Part shown: positions 47,835 through 61,265 of the stretch, in pieces | Layout: the number at the start of each line of letters is the position of its first letter | Numbering within the stretch: position 1 is the first letter of the stretch | Assembly: GCA_030533445.1 (NCBI GenBank) | Contig: CM060083.1 | Span: forward strand, 25,924,166-25,988,165 | DNA: 64,000 nt | Reading direction: 5' to 3' | From: Cyprinodon diabolis | Lineage: Eukaryota > Chordata > Actinopteri > Cyprinodontiformes > Cyprinodontidae | Notes under the pieces: model-generated | Databases searched by the model: none | Seen by the model: only the letters and a program-made list of their open reading frames with translations | Told to the model about the DNA's origin: nothing | Translations under genes and position numbers: made by a program

Positions 47835-48593
47835 AGTCTAAAAGGTACAATTTTCGCTCACTACTTCTTGACTGGTAGCTATTTTATAGATAGTGGCAGT
47901 TAAATAGACCAGACAAAAGCAGAAATGTTTAATATTTTTAAAGAATGCTTATTCATGGCATAACTGCTTTTTATCTGACAGTTTCTTCAGCTTCAGATTT
48001 CTACACTGTTTCCCTCTCAGCTGCTCTGTTTGTTTCCATAGTCCTTTACACATCCTTTATCCTTTACACATTTAACAGGCCATCATGTCTAAATCCAACT
48101 GTAACTACCACTCCCAGCAAGCGTTGCAGCTCTGACATAACACAGTAGGTTAGAAAAGGGGATGAGCTCCCCATTTAGTCTCTTTTGCAGCTGCACAGCT
48201 GCTCTGAGGGGGACAAAAATTAACTCTTGCCTCTATTTGTGGGATCATAAATTATGAATTATAATTTCCTGGTATAGTTATTAACTATGTATATTCATTG
48301 TTATCAATGCAAAAGGATTCCTTTTTTATTTCATATGTTTTTTTCAATATTTCATACAACATATTTTTTTGTGATTTACGAACAATGTTCAACATGATCC
48401 CTAAGCACATACTTCCTTTAGGTTTATTTTTCATCTATAAACATTTTTCGTCTATATAAGCAAACATGCAGTATAAACACTTTGATTGACAGCATATCTT
48501 GTGGTCACGATAGACTTTTATCTTACAGTCCACTTATAAATACATAGCATTTCTTGAGGTTGTGATTCCTTTTTGATGGTGCATCCCTCTCAG
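47835..48593. other. end of intron 1, no gene seen
   Basis: AT-rich sequence between the gypsy remnant and the exon 2 acceptor. No feature recognised. Confidence 0.55.
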
Positions 48594-48772
48594 TTTGTTT
48601 TGCAGTGTGGAAAAATCGTCACATGCGCACTGTGACCAACTACTTCATAGTAAACCTCTCCCTGGCTGATGTTCTGGTCACCATCATATGTCTGCCCGCG
48701 AGTCTTGTGGTTGACATCACAGAGACCTGGTTTTTTGGAGAAACTCTTTGCAAAATCGTCCCCTATCTTCAG
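48594..48772 (+). CDS. hcrtr2: Hypocretin receptor type 2, coding exon 2
   Basis: Residues 73-132: rest of TM1 (VCFAVWKN), first intracellular loop, TM2 (NYFIVNLSLADVLVTIICLP with the conserved Asp) and the first extracellular loop to TM3 (ETWFFGETLCKIVPYLQ, with the Cys that forms the conserved disulfide). The acceptor CCCTCTCAG at 48585-48593 restores codon 73 (G|TT) and the expected Val-Cys after GN-x-L. A second acceptor-like site, TTTGTTTTGCAG, ends at 48605 within the exon. The donor CAG|GTAAGA follows at 48773; the exon ends on a codon boundary. Confidence 0.95.
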
Positions 48773-49450
48773 GTAAGAGACTAATAAATAATACATTTTT
48801 TAGCTGCATGAAACAATAAACCAAAGTCCAATGCACTACAACGTCCTTTTAACTTATAAATGAGTCATTGGAATCACATGGCTGAGGTTTTGTTACATTC
48901 ACAGTGCATGTCAATAAGAACTGTCAAACAATACATATTCTTAGCAGTCCCCAAGGTCATTAAGTATTGGATTCTTTCGTGGGAGACTTATATTGTGGCA
49001 GATTTTTGAAATCCTGCTTTTGTATCTAAAACCATCAGTATGTTGCTGTCCTCAAGTCTAAAAAAGGTAGCAGGATATGATTTTTGCTATTGACTTCATT
49101 AGAATGTGGCATAACCCAGGAAAACCCTGCACCGTTAGAAGTCACTCTCTGCGGCATAATCCTCCTACTAGCCATCAGCCACTACAGTTTTTTAAGCCAC
49201 ATGCCAATATCTTTGTTGCATAACTTTCTTAAAATTGCCACCTATGCCACACCATATATATATCTATTAAATCGAATAGTGCTTTTTAAAAACAAAAAAT
49301 GCAGTTGTTCTATTAATGTAAATTATTCATTAAAATTAGACAAAAATGAGAGTTCATTGACTATCAGCTGAAAAATGTATTCTAACTTATTACATTATTT
49401 TTTTTCTTCAATGGTCACAAAATGTCATGGTCCCCATCAAGTAAGGAGGG
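48773..49450 (+). other. hcrtr2: start of hcrtr2 intron 2, no feature seen
   Basis: Intron 2 spans 48773-59578 (about 10.8 kb), phase 0. This first part is AT-rich with nothing recognisable. Confidence 0.6.
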
Positions 49451-49850
49451 TGTCATGGTTCTGCCCTTTGTGGACTTCTCTTTGAGTTTCTTTTTGAGTT
49501 TTCAGTTTCAATCTCATTCTGTTTTGTTGGTTATTGGTTTCTTTTCCACTTTGTGTTACATTTAAGCAGTGTTGTATTTTCTGAGTTACTCTCTGTTGCC
49601 CCCTTGTGCCAGTCTCCTTTTCTCTAGCTCTCTTCTAGTTACTTCTATCCACACCTGTTCCATATTGGCTGATTACCCCTTTCTTTGTTCTGTCCCCCAT
49701 ATATACACCTTCTGTGCAGTTACTCATTGCTGGATTCTCTTCATTGCTTCGCTCCGGATGTGTTTCACCCTGGTGTCTCCTGTTTTGCTTTGTTTTTTTT
49801 GTTACTGGATTTGTGCTTCTGTTGCCATCTGAAATAAATTGGATCTACAA
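49451..49850 (+). mobile_element. LTR-like repeat, forward copy
   Basis: Begins TGTCATGGTTCTGCCC. It matches on the opposite strand 56575-57007 through blocks such as GTTACTCTCTGTTGCCCC, GCTGATTACCCC, CCCATATATACACC and TGTGCAGTT. The CATATATAC box and AAATAAATT near 49830 fit an LTR promoter and poly-A signal. Its 3' boundary and a target duplication were not found. Confidence 0.65.
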
Positions 49851-51089
49851 TAACGGGGACAGGGACACAGCATCTCTGAAGCAACTATTTCCTCTGTTTC
49901 TGATGAAGACAGTGGGGATAAATCCTCAACCTCATACAACCACTCTATCACAAAGCTATCATCAAGCTTGGATTGCTTTGCTTACTAAGTATGTTTGTGT
50001 TAGTGTAAGTGTCACTGTGTTGCTTTCAGTCATTGCTGAAATCAGCCCCCCAGTGCCTCACATTAACGCTGGTCCGCACCCTTTTCCTTTGAGCATTTTA
50101 CAAATGTTTTGTTCAAATATAATGTTATGGAGCAACATGAATTGTACTTTAAGTGAAACAGTGGGTCTAAAAAATGTCAGCCACTGACTGTCCAAGCTTT
50201 CATACATAAAATGATTAAAGGGGGCCAGTAATTTTCGTCATACTGTAGGTTCACTTCAGCTATCAAAGACAAAAAAAGAAACAGAACAATAAATAAATAA
50301 ATGATTTATTTGTGAATTATCGTTAAAAAATATTCCGTCACCTACAGACAAGCAAGATTTCTGGCTCTCAAAGACCTGTAACAACTTTATTAAGAAGCTC
50401 TTTTGGTCTTCCGCTTGTTACCTGTATTATTGTCACTTGTTCGAACGTATTAAATGTATTAAGGACAGAATACACCGGTTGCGTACGACTTTTAAATCTC
50501 TGATCCGATTTTTTTTTCCAAGTCACACTGATTGCATATAGGGAGGCTACGACCAGGAAGTGGGCAGATCTGCACAGATATTTCTCAGTTCTGTCTCTGT
50601 GCTATGAATTAAAACTATTTTCAACATTTGACTTGGACAAATTATGAAGTCATATAAAAAAAAGATTGATAAGATTGATAAACTGTGCTTACTGTCTGTG
50701 TTTTTGCAAGGCTAAAAGAGTATCCCAAATTTATTTGTTTTCTGTCCCTCTGAACTCCTATCATGGGTTAAGTATTATATTATTTAATGTTTCATTGATT
50801 GCTTTTACACAAGTCTGTCCCGCTTGCTGTGCGTGCTCTATGCGACTCCAAAACTGACTCTTTCCTCGTGCAATTAACACATTTTATTTGGGATTTTCCC
50901 GGAAAGTGGATGTGTTTTACTTTGTAACTATGTTCCTCTCAGATCCATGAAATTGCCAGTGAATTTCTGTGTAGTCTAACTAAAATGAACCTGGGGTCTA
51001 TCTCAGTCAGACCTTGTCCAACGCGCTTTTCTGTTGGATCGGACGCAAAATCGGATTTGGTGTGTTCTGGCCTTAAAGGACACCGGCCC
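49851..51089 (+). other. intron 2 sequence, no gene seen
   Basis: A 157-codon open frame covering 49714-50187 begins inside the LTR-like repeat and shows no recognisable domain; not called. The rest is AT-rich. Confidence 0.5.
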
Positions 51090-51720
51090 ATAGTCTCAAA
51101 CTGTCAGACTCGAAATGTAATCATAGAAAATACCAAAGAACTGTCAAAGGACATCAGTAAGAAAACTGTAGACCTGCACCAGGCTGGGAAATCAACTTCG
51201 GGTGCAAATGTAAGAATAGACATATAAGACCACCAATAATCTCCCTTGATCTGAGGCCCATTCAAGAACTCATCCAGTGGAGTCAAAATTATCATTAGAA
51301 AGGTGAGCAAAATTTTCAGGACTACACCAAGGGGACTGATGATGAATGATCTGCAATGAGCTGAGACCTCAGTTACAAAGGCCACCATCATTAAAACAAT
51401 AGGCTTAGATACACTAACATCCTGCAGTGCCAAGTGTGTCCCCCACCTTTCGCCCTGCCAGTAAATGTCTAGGCCTTTCCGTTGTTTGCCAGACAGTATA
51501 TGGATGATGCAGAAGAGGATTGGGAGAATATTATGTGGTTGGATGAAACCAAAACAAACCTTTTAGGTAAAAACTTAACTCAGTAATTTTGCTAGAAGTA
51601 GAATACTGAATTGCATCACAAGATCACCATAACTACTTTCAAGCATGGGGACGTAAACATCATGTTTTGGGGCTGTTTTTCTGCAAAGGGAACATGATGA
51701 CTGGTCTCTTTAAATGGGTC
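51090..51720 (+). pseudogene. Tc1/mariner-type transposase remnant
   Basis: Degenerate forms of Tc1 transposase blocks in order: AAAGAACTGTCAAAGGACAT near 51136 (the N-terminal helix-turn-helix region), LDETKTNLLG near 51541, and [11 protein letters not shown] near 51662. Many stops and shifts. Terminal inverted repeats not located. Confidence 0.65.
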
Positions 51721-52040
51721 ATAGAATGATTATATAGGGTATTCGGTGCTGGTCCTTAAGGTCTCTGATTAGGGTGTGTAACATTGGTTGGGCTCAAAAT
51801 GGCATATTTGCTGTTCTATGAGACTTAATGCAAGCCTGGTTTAAAGCCCTACAGTGAAACTACAGATTTCCTTCCTTTTATGGTATGCTCATGAATATTT
51901 AGATGAGGTGTGTGCTGACTGGTTGGCTTACAACAAACGAAGCTACTGAGCAAAGACACATCATAGCAACAAGCATTCACTAACTGAAACATTAAATTGT
52001 TGATATGGTAAAGGAAGCTAATTTCAGCCGCTTGTATCAA

Positions 52041-52915
52041 GGATTTAGTTCTTTCGTTCATGATCCAGATTTCATGACCATAGGTAGTGTTGCACCGATA
52101 CCGATACCAGTATCGGAAGGGGCGCCGATACTGCCCTAAAATGGTGGTATCGGTATCGGCAAGTACCAACAAATAGGGCACAGATACCATTTTGAGAGCC
52201 ATAAGTTTATTCAACTATTGTCGCCCACTCCAGGTAGGCAATAAAAACTTTTTATTTGTATTATCCAGTAGAACTTTTTATTAAAAAGTTAGAACTTCCA
52301 TTAGAACTTTTTATTAAAAAGTTCTAATGGATTCACTTCGTATTAGATTTTTTCCTGCTTCACAAAGGTAGGCAGCAGCTTGACAAAGCCATGATGGCAA
52401 TTATTTTACATTATTATGGTATCGGTATCGGCCGAGAAGGTAGGAACTGGTAAATTGGGAGCTTTGCTTTTACACTCAGCTCTCTCTTTACCACAACAAA
52501 AGTAGCAGGGTCTAAATTATAGCATCAGCTTCACCGATCCATCTATTGAACTCTTGCTCCATTTTTCCATTACTTAGAAACAGGACCCCAAGACACTTGA
52601 ACTTTTCCACTTGAGGCAGGAACTCTCCTCCCACCTCAAGGGGACAAGCCACCTTTTTCTGGTCAAGAACCACAGCCTCGGATTCGGGTTACCATCCAGC
52701 TGGCAAACCTCCCCAGTGCATGCTGTAAGTTTTGGCAGGAGGGAGCAAGCAGAACTATATCATTAGCAAAAATCAGACGAAATCCGCTGGTCCCAAAAAA
52801 ACCAGACCCATTCATCCCTTGGCTGCATCAGAAAATCCATAAAGGTCATGAAAAGGACCGGTGGCATGGGAAAGACCTCTCGGAGTCCAACATGCACCGG
52901 AAACAGGTTATTATA
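52041..52915 (-). pseudogene. non-LTR retrotransposon (LINE) reverse transcriptase fragment, antisense
   Basis: Antisense fragment split by the hAT-like insertion at about 52084-52440. On the minus strand the part near 52770-52730 reads LIFANDIVLLAPSCQNLQHA, a degenerate form of the reverse transcriptase catalytic box (usual F-A-D-D) with Asn for the first Asp. Downstream blocks match the common fish LINE of this type. Family not assigned. Dead. Confidence 0.6.
52084..52440. mobile_element. hAT-like MITE nested in the LINE fragment
   Basis: Left end TAGTGTTGCACCGATACCG and right part GGTATCGGTATCGGCCGAG are inverted relatives, as in fish hAT MITEs with CCGATACC arms. LINE sequence resumes on the far side (GGAACTGGTAAATTGGGAGC). 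Flanks share AGGTAG, but the exact duplication is unclear. Confidence 0.6.
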
Positions 52916-54109
52916 AATATAAATCTACCCCAAATAAGTGTCTACCGTAGCCAAGAATGTATTTGTTTTTTTATATTAGTATTTTCTGAGACCTTTGCTG
53001 CTACATAATTGCAATTTTAAGAACTGATTACCTTTTTTTCAACTATTTATTTTATTCTATTCTACACATACACAACTGAACTGTATTTTATGATAAAATT
53101 TTGAACAAACCTTTACACCAAAATGAGGTTGTCAGTCTGAGGTCATGTATGTTCAAGCAAAACAGTTTGGGTATTCTGGAAATGGGTTAAAATATACATA
53201 GAAAGTATATATTTTTTTAATTGAAGCAATTTTAAAGGCCTTTGTGGTCATTACTACTATTCTGTTAGCACCCTGCTGCTTTAATAAACCCAAGAGGTTT
53301 CAAATTGTCAATAAAATTTCTGTGACATTTATTTCATCTTTCACATGATGTTCTGCCCCTTTGTTTGAAAGGGCTGCATTACATTTACCATGCCTATCAG
53401 TTTTTTTTTTAAATGGAAAAGACCTTAAGCAACTGAAACAAAAATAAATTATGTCTTTGTTGCTGCCTGACCCTTTCACCTTTTGGCTACTGTATTTAAA
53501 TGTAGTTGGAATGCCAGTTACTGAAACATGAAAGATTTTCCAACAACCTAACCCCTCTCCCAGCTTTTTTAAAAAGCTTTCTATACGTGAATGTTTTCAG
53601 GGTGTAATTATCTTTCCTCTACACATTTAGTGAATTTGAATTTGATGTAAGCTATGGAAGCTAAACTGGGGGTGGGGGGCTGGAAGCCAAGTACATTTTC
53701 TAAGAACAGTTTAAAGGGCTTCTGACAGGGTCACCGACAGCATTTGAATGAAAAGTATGCTGGTTTAAAGAAAAAATAATTCAATCACTTTTAATAAAAT
53801 GACATATTGGTCTCAGTTATTTGCTACTGAAAACACATTACAGGATACAGTAAAGGACAAAAGAAAAAAAGGAGTCTTACAGAAAAAAGTAGAAAGCAAA
53901 CTGGAGCAGAACAGTATCAGAGTTGTGTGGTCAGAGATGAAGAAAGTCACAGGATTTAACTAGGAGAAGGATAAGAAACACAGAAGTCTGGACAGAGACA
54001 ATGAGCTGAAGACATTCTTCAAAAGGACCATCTTGCTTCTAGGAGTATTTTCTCAACCAAATTAAACAATAATGTTTCTCTGTTTGCCTCCTTCTTCCAC
54101 CTCTCTGTC
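52916..54109 (+). other. intron 2 sequence, no gene seen
   Basis: AT-rich DNA without coding similarity or bounded repeats. Confidence 0.5.
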
Positions 54110-54850
54110 TCTAGAAGTTAATTGAAGAATCAACTGGAGGGATTGAATCCAGACAAGGCAGCAGGTCCAGATAGTGTTAGCCCCTGAGTATTGAACATCC
54201 ATTCAGAGCAGCTCTGCCGAACTCTACAACACTTCTTAAACCTTAGCCTGAGCAGGGAGGCAGTTCCAGTGTTGTGGAAGGCCTCCTGCTTTGGAGGACT
54301 TAACAATCCCTTGGATCAAAGACTACCTGACTAACAGACCACAGTTTGTGAGACTGAAGCGCACTGGAGCACTACAGGGGAGAGTCTGCTCACCATTCCT
54401 TTTTACCCTGCATAGCTCGGTTTTCTAGTAAACACAGATTCCTGCCATCTGCAGAACTACTCTAGATAACTACAGTTGTGTGGTGCATCATAGGTAGACA
54501 AAAATCTGAGCTCAGGGAGCTACTGTAGTGAACTGCTTTGTGGCATGGTGTGGAAACAGTAATCTGACTCTCAATGTGAACAAAACAAGGGAGATTACTG
54601 TTCATTTTAGGAAAAATAACAAAAAGGAAACCAAATGACATTACCTCATGGGAGAAGAAGTTGAGGTGAAGTATTAATAACCCTTGTGCTCACTTGGACA
54701 ACAGACTTAACTGGAGATGCAACAGTGAAGTTATCCAAGAGAAAGGACAGCGCAGACTATACATTTAAGGACAATTAGAACCTATAGTGCTTGTAGCAAG
54801 ATCCTGTATATCTTCTATCAATCTGTTGTCGAGAGTGTAATCAGTTGGGT
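54110..54850 (+). pseudogene. Rex1-type LINE reverse transcriptase remnant
   Basis: Readable blocks are LNPDKAAGPDSVSP near 54145 (the KAAGPDG block of CR1/Rex1 reverse transcriptases), VLWKASC near 54272, and SNLTLNVNKTREITVHFRKN near 54561. Frames shift between them and the catalytic YADD box is not recognisable. Family assignment by eye. Confidence 0.6.
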
Positions 54851-54878
54851 AACAGCATCAGAGCAAATGACTTAGAGG

Positions 54879-55330
54879 GATAGTTCAGGTTTTTGGACAT
54901 GATGTTGAAATGTTCACCTTCTGCAGCTTAGATGCAACAGTGTACCGCACGTTTCTGAGCCTCTTCCTCTGAGAAAGGGCTGGTAACGTGCTGGAGAAAA
55001 TGTAGCTCTGGTGTGGTACAAAGGCACAGATTATCAAAGGTTTTTTTAAGCTAGAAAAAGTATGCTTTGGTTTTGTTAGACTATTTGAACAATTTTAAAA
55101 CATCCCGGAGATATGTCAGACCTTGATATCAATTAGGTCTATTTTTTGGTCACTATCACTTTGCAGTATGGGTGCAGAAGTTCCTATGAACCGAAATCAT
55201 ATAGACGGCCCATCAGCAGCCAGCGGAAGGATACACTCCCTTTTCCTTTGTTTTGTATATAGTTATGTCTGTTTTCCTTTAAAGAAACCCACTTTTATCA
55301 TTGTTAACAGTGTGTGCTCATTGTAGCTAA
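54879..55330. repeat. possible MITE end (AGGGATAGTTCAGG)
   Basis: The start AGAGGGATAGTTCAGGTTTT resembles a known kind of fish DNA-transposon terminus. No matching inverted end was found within 1 kb, so the extent is a guess. Confidence 0.3.
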
Positions 55331-56574
55331 TTATTACATAGTACTTGTGCACATTTCTCCTCTGTTGTGAGACTTTACCAGGAGATTATGAATATATTAA
55401 ATAACCAGAACTAGAAGTTATAGTTAATTAATAAGTAATTCAAATCAAGGGTACAACTAATTAATTATTATCAATTGTTTTAATATAACTTTAATTGGTC
55501 TACTGACCAGGGTTTTAGCGTCTTACCTAAAAGGTTGGAGTCCTGAATCCGGCTGTTAAAAATTCAGTGGTCTTTTACCAATTTAGTAATTTAGACTATG
55601 GCTATCAGCAACGTTATTAACTACCAACCAAATAAATGTGTCTCTGTTCATTCGGATGCTACTAAAAGATAGAATCCAGCCTGAGTGATAAATCATTCAC
55701 TGTGTAAAATGAACACAAAAGACTATGGGTTAAAATACAATGATACCTTTATTAGCTACAATCACAGAGTATTATACCTAATAATTAACCAAACACCAAA
55801 CTATTGAAAAAATAAGCAAAACTAAAGAAATAAAAGGGGAGGTGGGGTTTAAGAGTCCGTTCAAAGTCTGAGGGATGTTCGAAGTTTAAGGCTTAATGCA
55901 TTTGAAAATGTCCTTTATAAGAGCAGCAGATAAAATGTGAATAAACCCTGACGCAGAGATGTTAACTGCAGTCAAAACAGTCAAGTTTCATTCAGTTTAT
56001 GGTGAAAAATTAATAATGTCTTAGGAATGCATTAAACTACGATGGGGTGGAAATGGATTAGCCATCAGCAGTTGAATCAGAAAGCTAATTTCAAATAAAA
56101 CACAAACATGACTATCTACCCTACCTAGTTCACCCAAGCAGAGAACTTGTTAAGCATCAGATAAAAAGGGGGGTTACTGTTTTTGTTTGGTGGAGTAGAG
56201 GCCTTCGGCTCAGTCCGGTGTTCTGCTGGGCCCGTCTTCGGTCCAGTTTGTTCATCCAACAGCAACTCAAAGAGATTTGCAATAATAACACAGAGCAAAT
56301 TGGCAAAATAGGATGTTGAATCGGGAAGCTGGCCCTTTTAAAACCTCCGCCAGATGGGTGTATATTCCGAGGGGAGTAGTTCCAGTTATATCAGCAACAC
56401 TGGATCACTACACCTGTAATGCCTTTTATAATTTAAAACATCATCAGTATAGTGGCTATCCCATTGGCAGTGGCGGCATCCTTCCTGTCCACTACCTTTT
56501 TTTATTTATAGTTCCACCCTCATGCCCTTGCCGTTGATTGAGAACACCACTGTGTTATGGCAAGTGGTATCTTG
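55331..56574 (+). other. intron 2 sequence, no gene seen
   Basis: No coding similarity. The evenly composed stretch around 55500-56250 may be an old retroelement end, but termini were not identified. Confidence 0.45.
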
Positions 56575-57007
56575 TGTCAACTTGAGGGTGGAGGTTGGTT
56601 GAGAAATGCAGAGATGAGGGAGGCAGAGATTAGTTATTGTAATTTTTAATGGAGTAACCGGTAACAAACAAAATCCAGGAATAAAAGCCAAAACACCTGG
56701 AGATGTCAGGAGAAAACACACATGGGGAGCCAAGAAACAAGGAACCAACACTGAAGAACTGCACAGGGGGAGTATATATGGGAGAAAGAACTAAGACTGG
56801 GGTAATCAGCTGATATGGAGCAGGTGTAGATGGAAGTGACTAGAAGGGAGCTACGGGAAAGGAGAGAGGCACAACGGGGCAACAGAGAGTAACTAAAGAC
56901 TGCTTAGACATACTACAAAATGGAAAATAAACCAAATATCAACAAAATAATATTACTGATAACTGAAAACGAAAAGCTCAAAGTCCCAAAAGGGGAGAAC
57001 CATAATA
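56575..57007 (-). mobile_element. LTR-like repeat, inverted copy
   Basis: Minus-strand relative of 49451-49850. Read on that strand it starts near 57007 (TATTATGGTTCTCCCC), shows a CCCATATATAC box, and ends CCACCCTCAAGTTGACA at 56575. The flanking TCTTG and TCTCG match at 4 of 5, a plausible duplication. Solo, with no internal region. Confidence 0.65.
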
Positions 57008-59066
<2,059 letters not shown>

Positions 59067-59295
59067 GCAAGTGGTGGCCTAGTGATTTGGGCATAGGGCT
59101 TGGAATGAGGTTCTGAGTTCGAGCCCCACTCCCTCAGACTGCCACTCTGGGTCCCAGAGCAAAGACCCCTAACTCCACACTGCTCCCTTGGCGCTGCACA
59201 ATGGCAGCCCACTGTTCCCCGAGTAGATGGGTTAAATGCAAAGAGTTTCTTTCGTTGCTCTGTACTTGTGACAGTGTAATGACAATTTAAAAAGC
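59067..59295 (+). mobile_element. tRNA-derived SINE
   Basis: The head TGGCCTAGTGATTTGG fits the pol III A box of tRNA-derived SINEs and GAGTTCGAGCC (near 59115) the B box. The body (CTGGGTCCCAGAGCAAAGAC, GCCCACTGTTCCCCGAGTAG) and the tail with TGACAGTGTAATGACAA are a familiar fish SINE layout. It lies 280 bp upstream of exon 3. I do not name the subfamily. Confidence 0.8.
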
Positions 59296-59578
59296 TGGAA
59301 AGTGAAAATCTTTAACGATCATGCAAGATTGTGAATTGACAAAACAACCAACTGATATCACTATATCATAAAATGTATTACAGATCTACTACTTATTTCG
59401 AGTTTTTGGGTCTACAGTTGTGCCAATAAAAGTTAAAGGTACATTTGTTCATATCAAGATCTAGTTTTGGTATTATGATTTCTGGCAAAGATATAATTTA
59501 CCATCTTTACAATTAGAATGTACAATATTTAAAATATGAAACGTTTTATTTTCTAAGTTTATTCTTTTTTTTCCACAG

Positions 59579-59822
59579 ACCATCTCTGTATCTGTATCAG
59601 TTTTGACTCTAAGCTGTATTGCTCAAGACCGTTGGTATGCTATCTGTCACCCGCTCATGTTTAAGAGCACGGCCAAGAGGGCGCGCAAAAGTATTATTGC
59701 CATCTGGGTGGTATCGTGCATAATCATGATACCTCAGGCCATTGTGATGGAGTGCAGCAGTCTGCTGCCTGAGCTCACAAACAAGACCAGCCTGTTCACA
59801 GTGTGTGATGAACACTGGGGAG
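59579..59822 (+). CDS. hcrtr2: Hypocretin receptor type 2, coding exon 3
   Basis: Residues 133-213 plus one base: the rest of TM3 with SVSVLTLSCIAQDRWYAICH (DRW instead of the common DRY, as in orexin receptors), intracellular loop 2, TM4 (IWVVSCIIMIPQAIVMECSS) and extracellular loop 2 with a glycosylation sequon (NKT) and the disulfide Cys in FTVCDEHWG. Acceptor TTTTTTCCACAG ends at 59578. Donor GTTAGT at 59823 is usable but weaker than GTAAGT. Phase 1 at the end. Confidence 0.96.
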
Positions 59823-60476
59823 GTTAGTTGTTCTTTCTCTCTTTACAGATAACCAGTAAACATGTAAAAACATTTGGTTAGTCCTTTCCTTTTTTTTGCA
59901 TGAAACAGAAGCTTAATGTGGCAAAATATTTCAGTAAAATTAAATAACAATCAACTGTAACAAAATATGACACAGATATGGGTAGAGTTCATAAGAATTT
60001 TAGGATGATCAGGTCCAACTGCTTCTGTAAAAGAAAAAAAAAGTCCTGAAGGAAAGAAAAGGTTTTTAAACCAATCAACGTCAAAAGATACACAAGGATA
60101 GTATTTCCTTTGAATGTTTTTTCAACTGAGGAGCAAAAACCAGAGTTCTTTTTCAGAAATACCGAATTAAGTCCAAAATTTATTTATTTTATGTATATAA
60201 TTACTGTATTTTAGCAATGAAACATGATTTGTAAACTCATTTCATATTTATCTGAACACAAGTAGTTTCTTTTTTTTGTATTTGATGATAGAATCATGAA
60301 AAATTGATTAAAAAAAAAACAGAGTAAGGGTCATCTAATAGCTTTGTTCCACCACAGTAAACCCATATCTGCTATCTAGATGTCTTTAATATTGTTTTTA
60401 GCATATTTATTTAGCAGGGTAAGATACTTTATGTGTTACAATATCTTTCTTACTGATCATTTTTGCCTTTTTTCAG
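59823..60476 (+). other. hcrtr2: hcrtr2 intron 3 (654 bp)
   Basis: Donor GTTAGT, acceptor TTGCCTTTTTTCAG. AT-rich, no inserted element recognised. Confidence 0.9.
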
Positions 60477-60592
60477 CTGAGATATACCCAAAAGTCTACC
60501 ACACTGGCTTCTTCATCGTCACATATTTTGCTCCATTATGCCTGATGGTCCTTGCTTATATTCAGATTTTTCACAAGTTGTGGTGCCAACAG
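60477..60592 (+). CDS. hcrtr2: Hypocretin receptor type 2, coding exon 4
   Basis: Residues 214-252: end of extracellular loop 2 (EIYPKVYHTGFF) and TM5 (FIVTYFAPLCLMVLAYIQIF) to the start of intracellular loop 3 (HKLWCQQ). The acceptor TTTTTTCAG ends at 60476 and restores codon 214 as Ala, where mammals have Gly. The donor CAG|GTGAGT follows at 60593. The exon ends on a codon boundary. Confidence 0.95.
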
Positions 60593-61265
60593 GTGAGTAT
60601 TTCATGACAGTTTGAAAAAAATCTGCACCTGAAGTATCACATCTAAGGCCACTTTAACAAAAGCAGAGCTTGTAAAAAAATAGCTTTCTACCTGCACTCT
60701 AAACCTGCTGGATTATGCTTGCTTTCACAAACTTGAGTTTTCCTTTATTTGTGTTTATTCTGCTCCTTGCAACCATTCTTTGGTTACCTTCACTGAAAGA
60801 GTTCTTTCTTAGTGCTTTTATCCTCTTTTCATTGTCCCAAACTCCACTGAAAAACTTGTTTTGCGATGCACAGAAGGTAAACAGGCATCCAGGATTTATG
60901 AGCGGGTAGGTTATGTTGTGTCAGGAAAATAGACACTGAATACCTTACTTACAATTCACCTGCCTTTTGTCTACTCCCTGAAAAGCAAAATAGACAAAGT
61001 GCAGCTTCTCATTTCTAAAATTTCTGATTTCCATGAACTAAAGCACTTACCCTGCATGGTAAGCTCGCCCTGAATAAGCATACTTCTAACGTCAGGCTTC
61101 CAGGTGTCTCAGGCAGGCAGCAGCACAGACTTCTCTGACAGGATGAAATCTCGTTAACAACCGAGGTTGATGTGCTAATGTCACAATGTCAAGATGTGAT
61201 TCAAATCATATATATGTGTGTGTGTATTCATATTAGTTGTTAAAAGTCTAATATTTCATAAACAG
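60593..61265 (+). other. hcrtr2: hcrtr2 intron 4 (673 bp)
   Basis: Donor GTGAGT, acceptor TTCATAAACAG (a weak pyrimidine tract). Contains a short TATG/TGTG repeat near 61209. No other feature. Confidence 0.88.

Larger units (their letters stand above)
2962..48593 (+). other. hcrtr2: hcrtr2 intron 1 (about 45.6 kb)
   Basis: Bounded by donor GTAAGT at 2962 and acceptor CCCTCTCAG ending at 48593; phase 1 matches on both sides. No other host gene was found inside on either strand. Most of its recognisable content is mobile DNA, listed separately. Confidence 0.92.

Noticed and set aside
49714..50187. 157-codon open frame in intron 2
   Set aside because: Begins inside an LTR-like repeat and has no domain; the inverted copy of the repeat does not keep the frame.
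60477..60482. Alternative exon 4 acceptor five bases downstream (CTGAG|ATA)
   Set aside because: It would shift the reading frame, and the upstream acceptor gives the conserved EIYPK segment.
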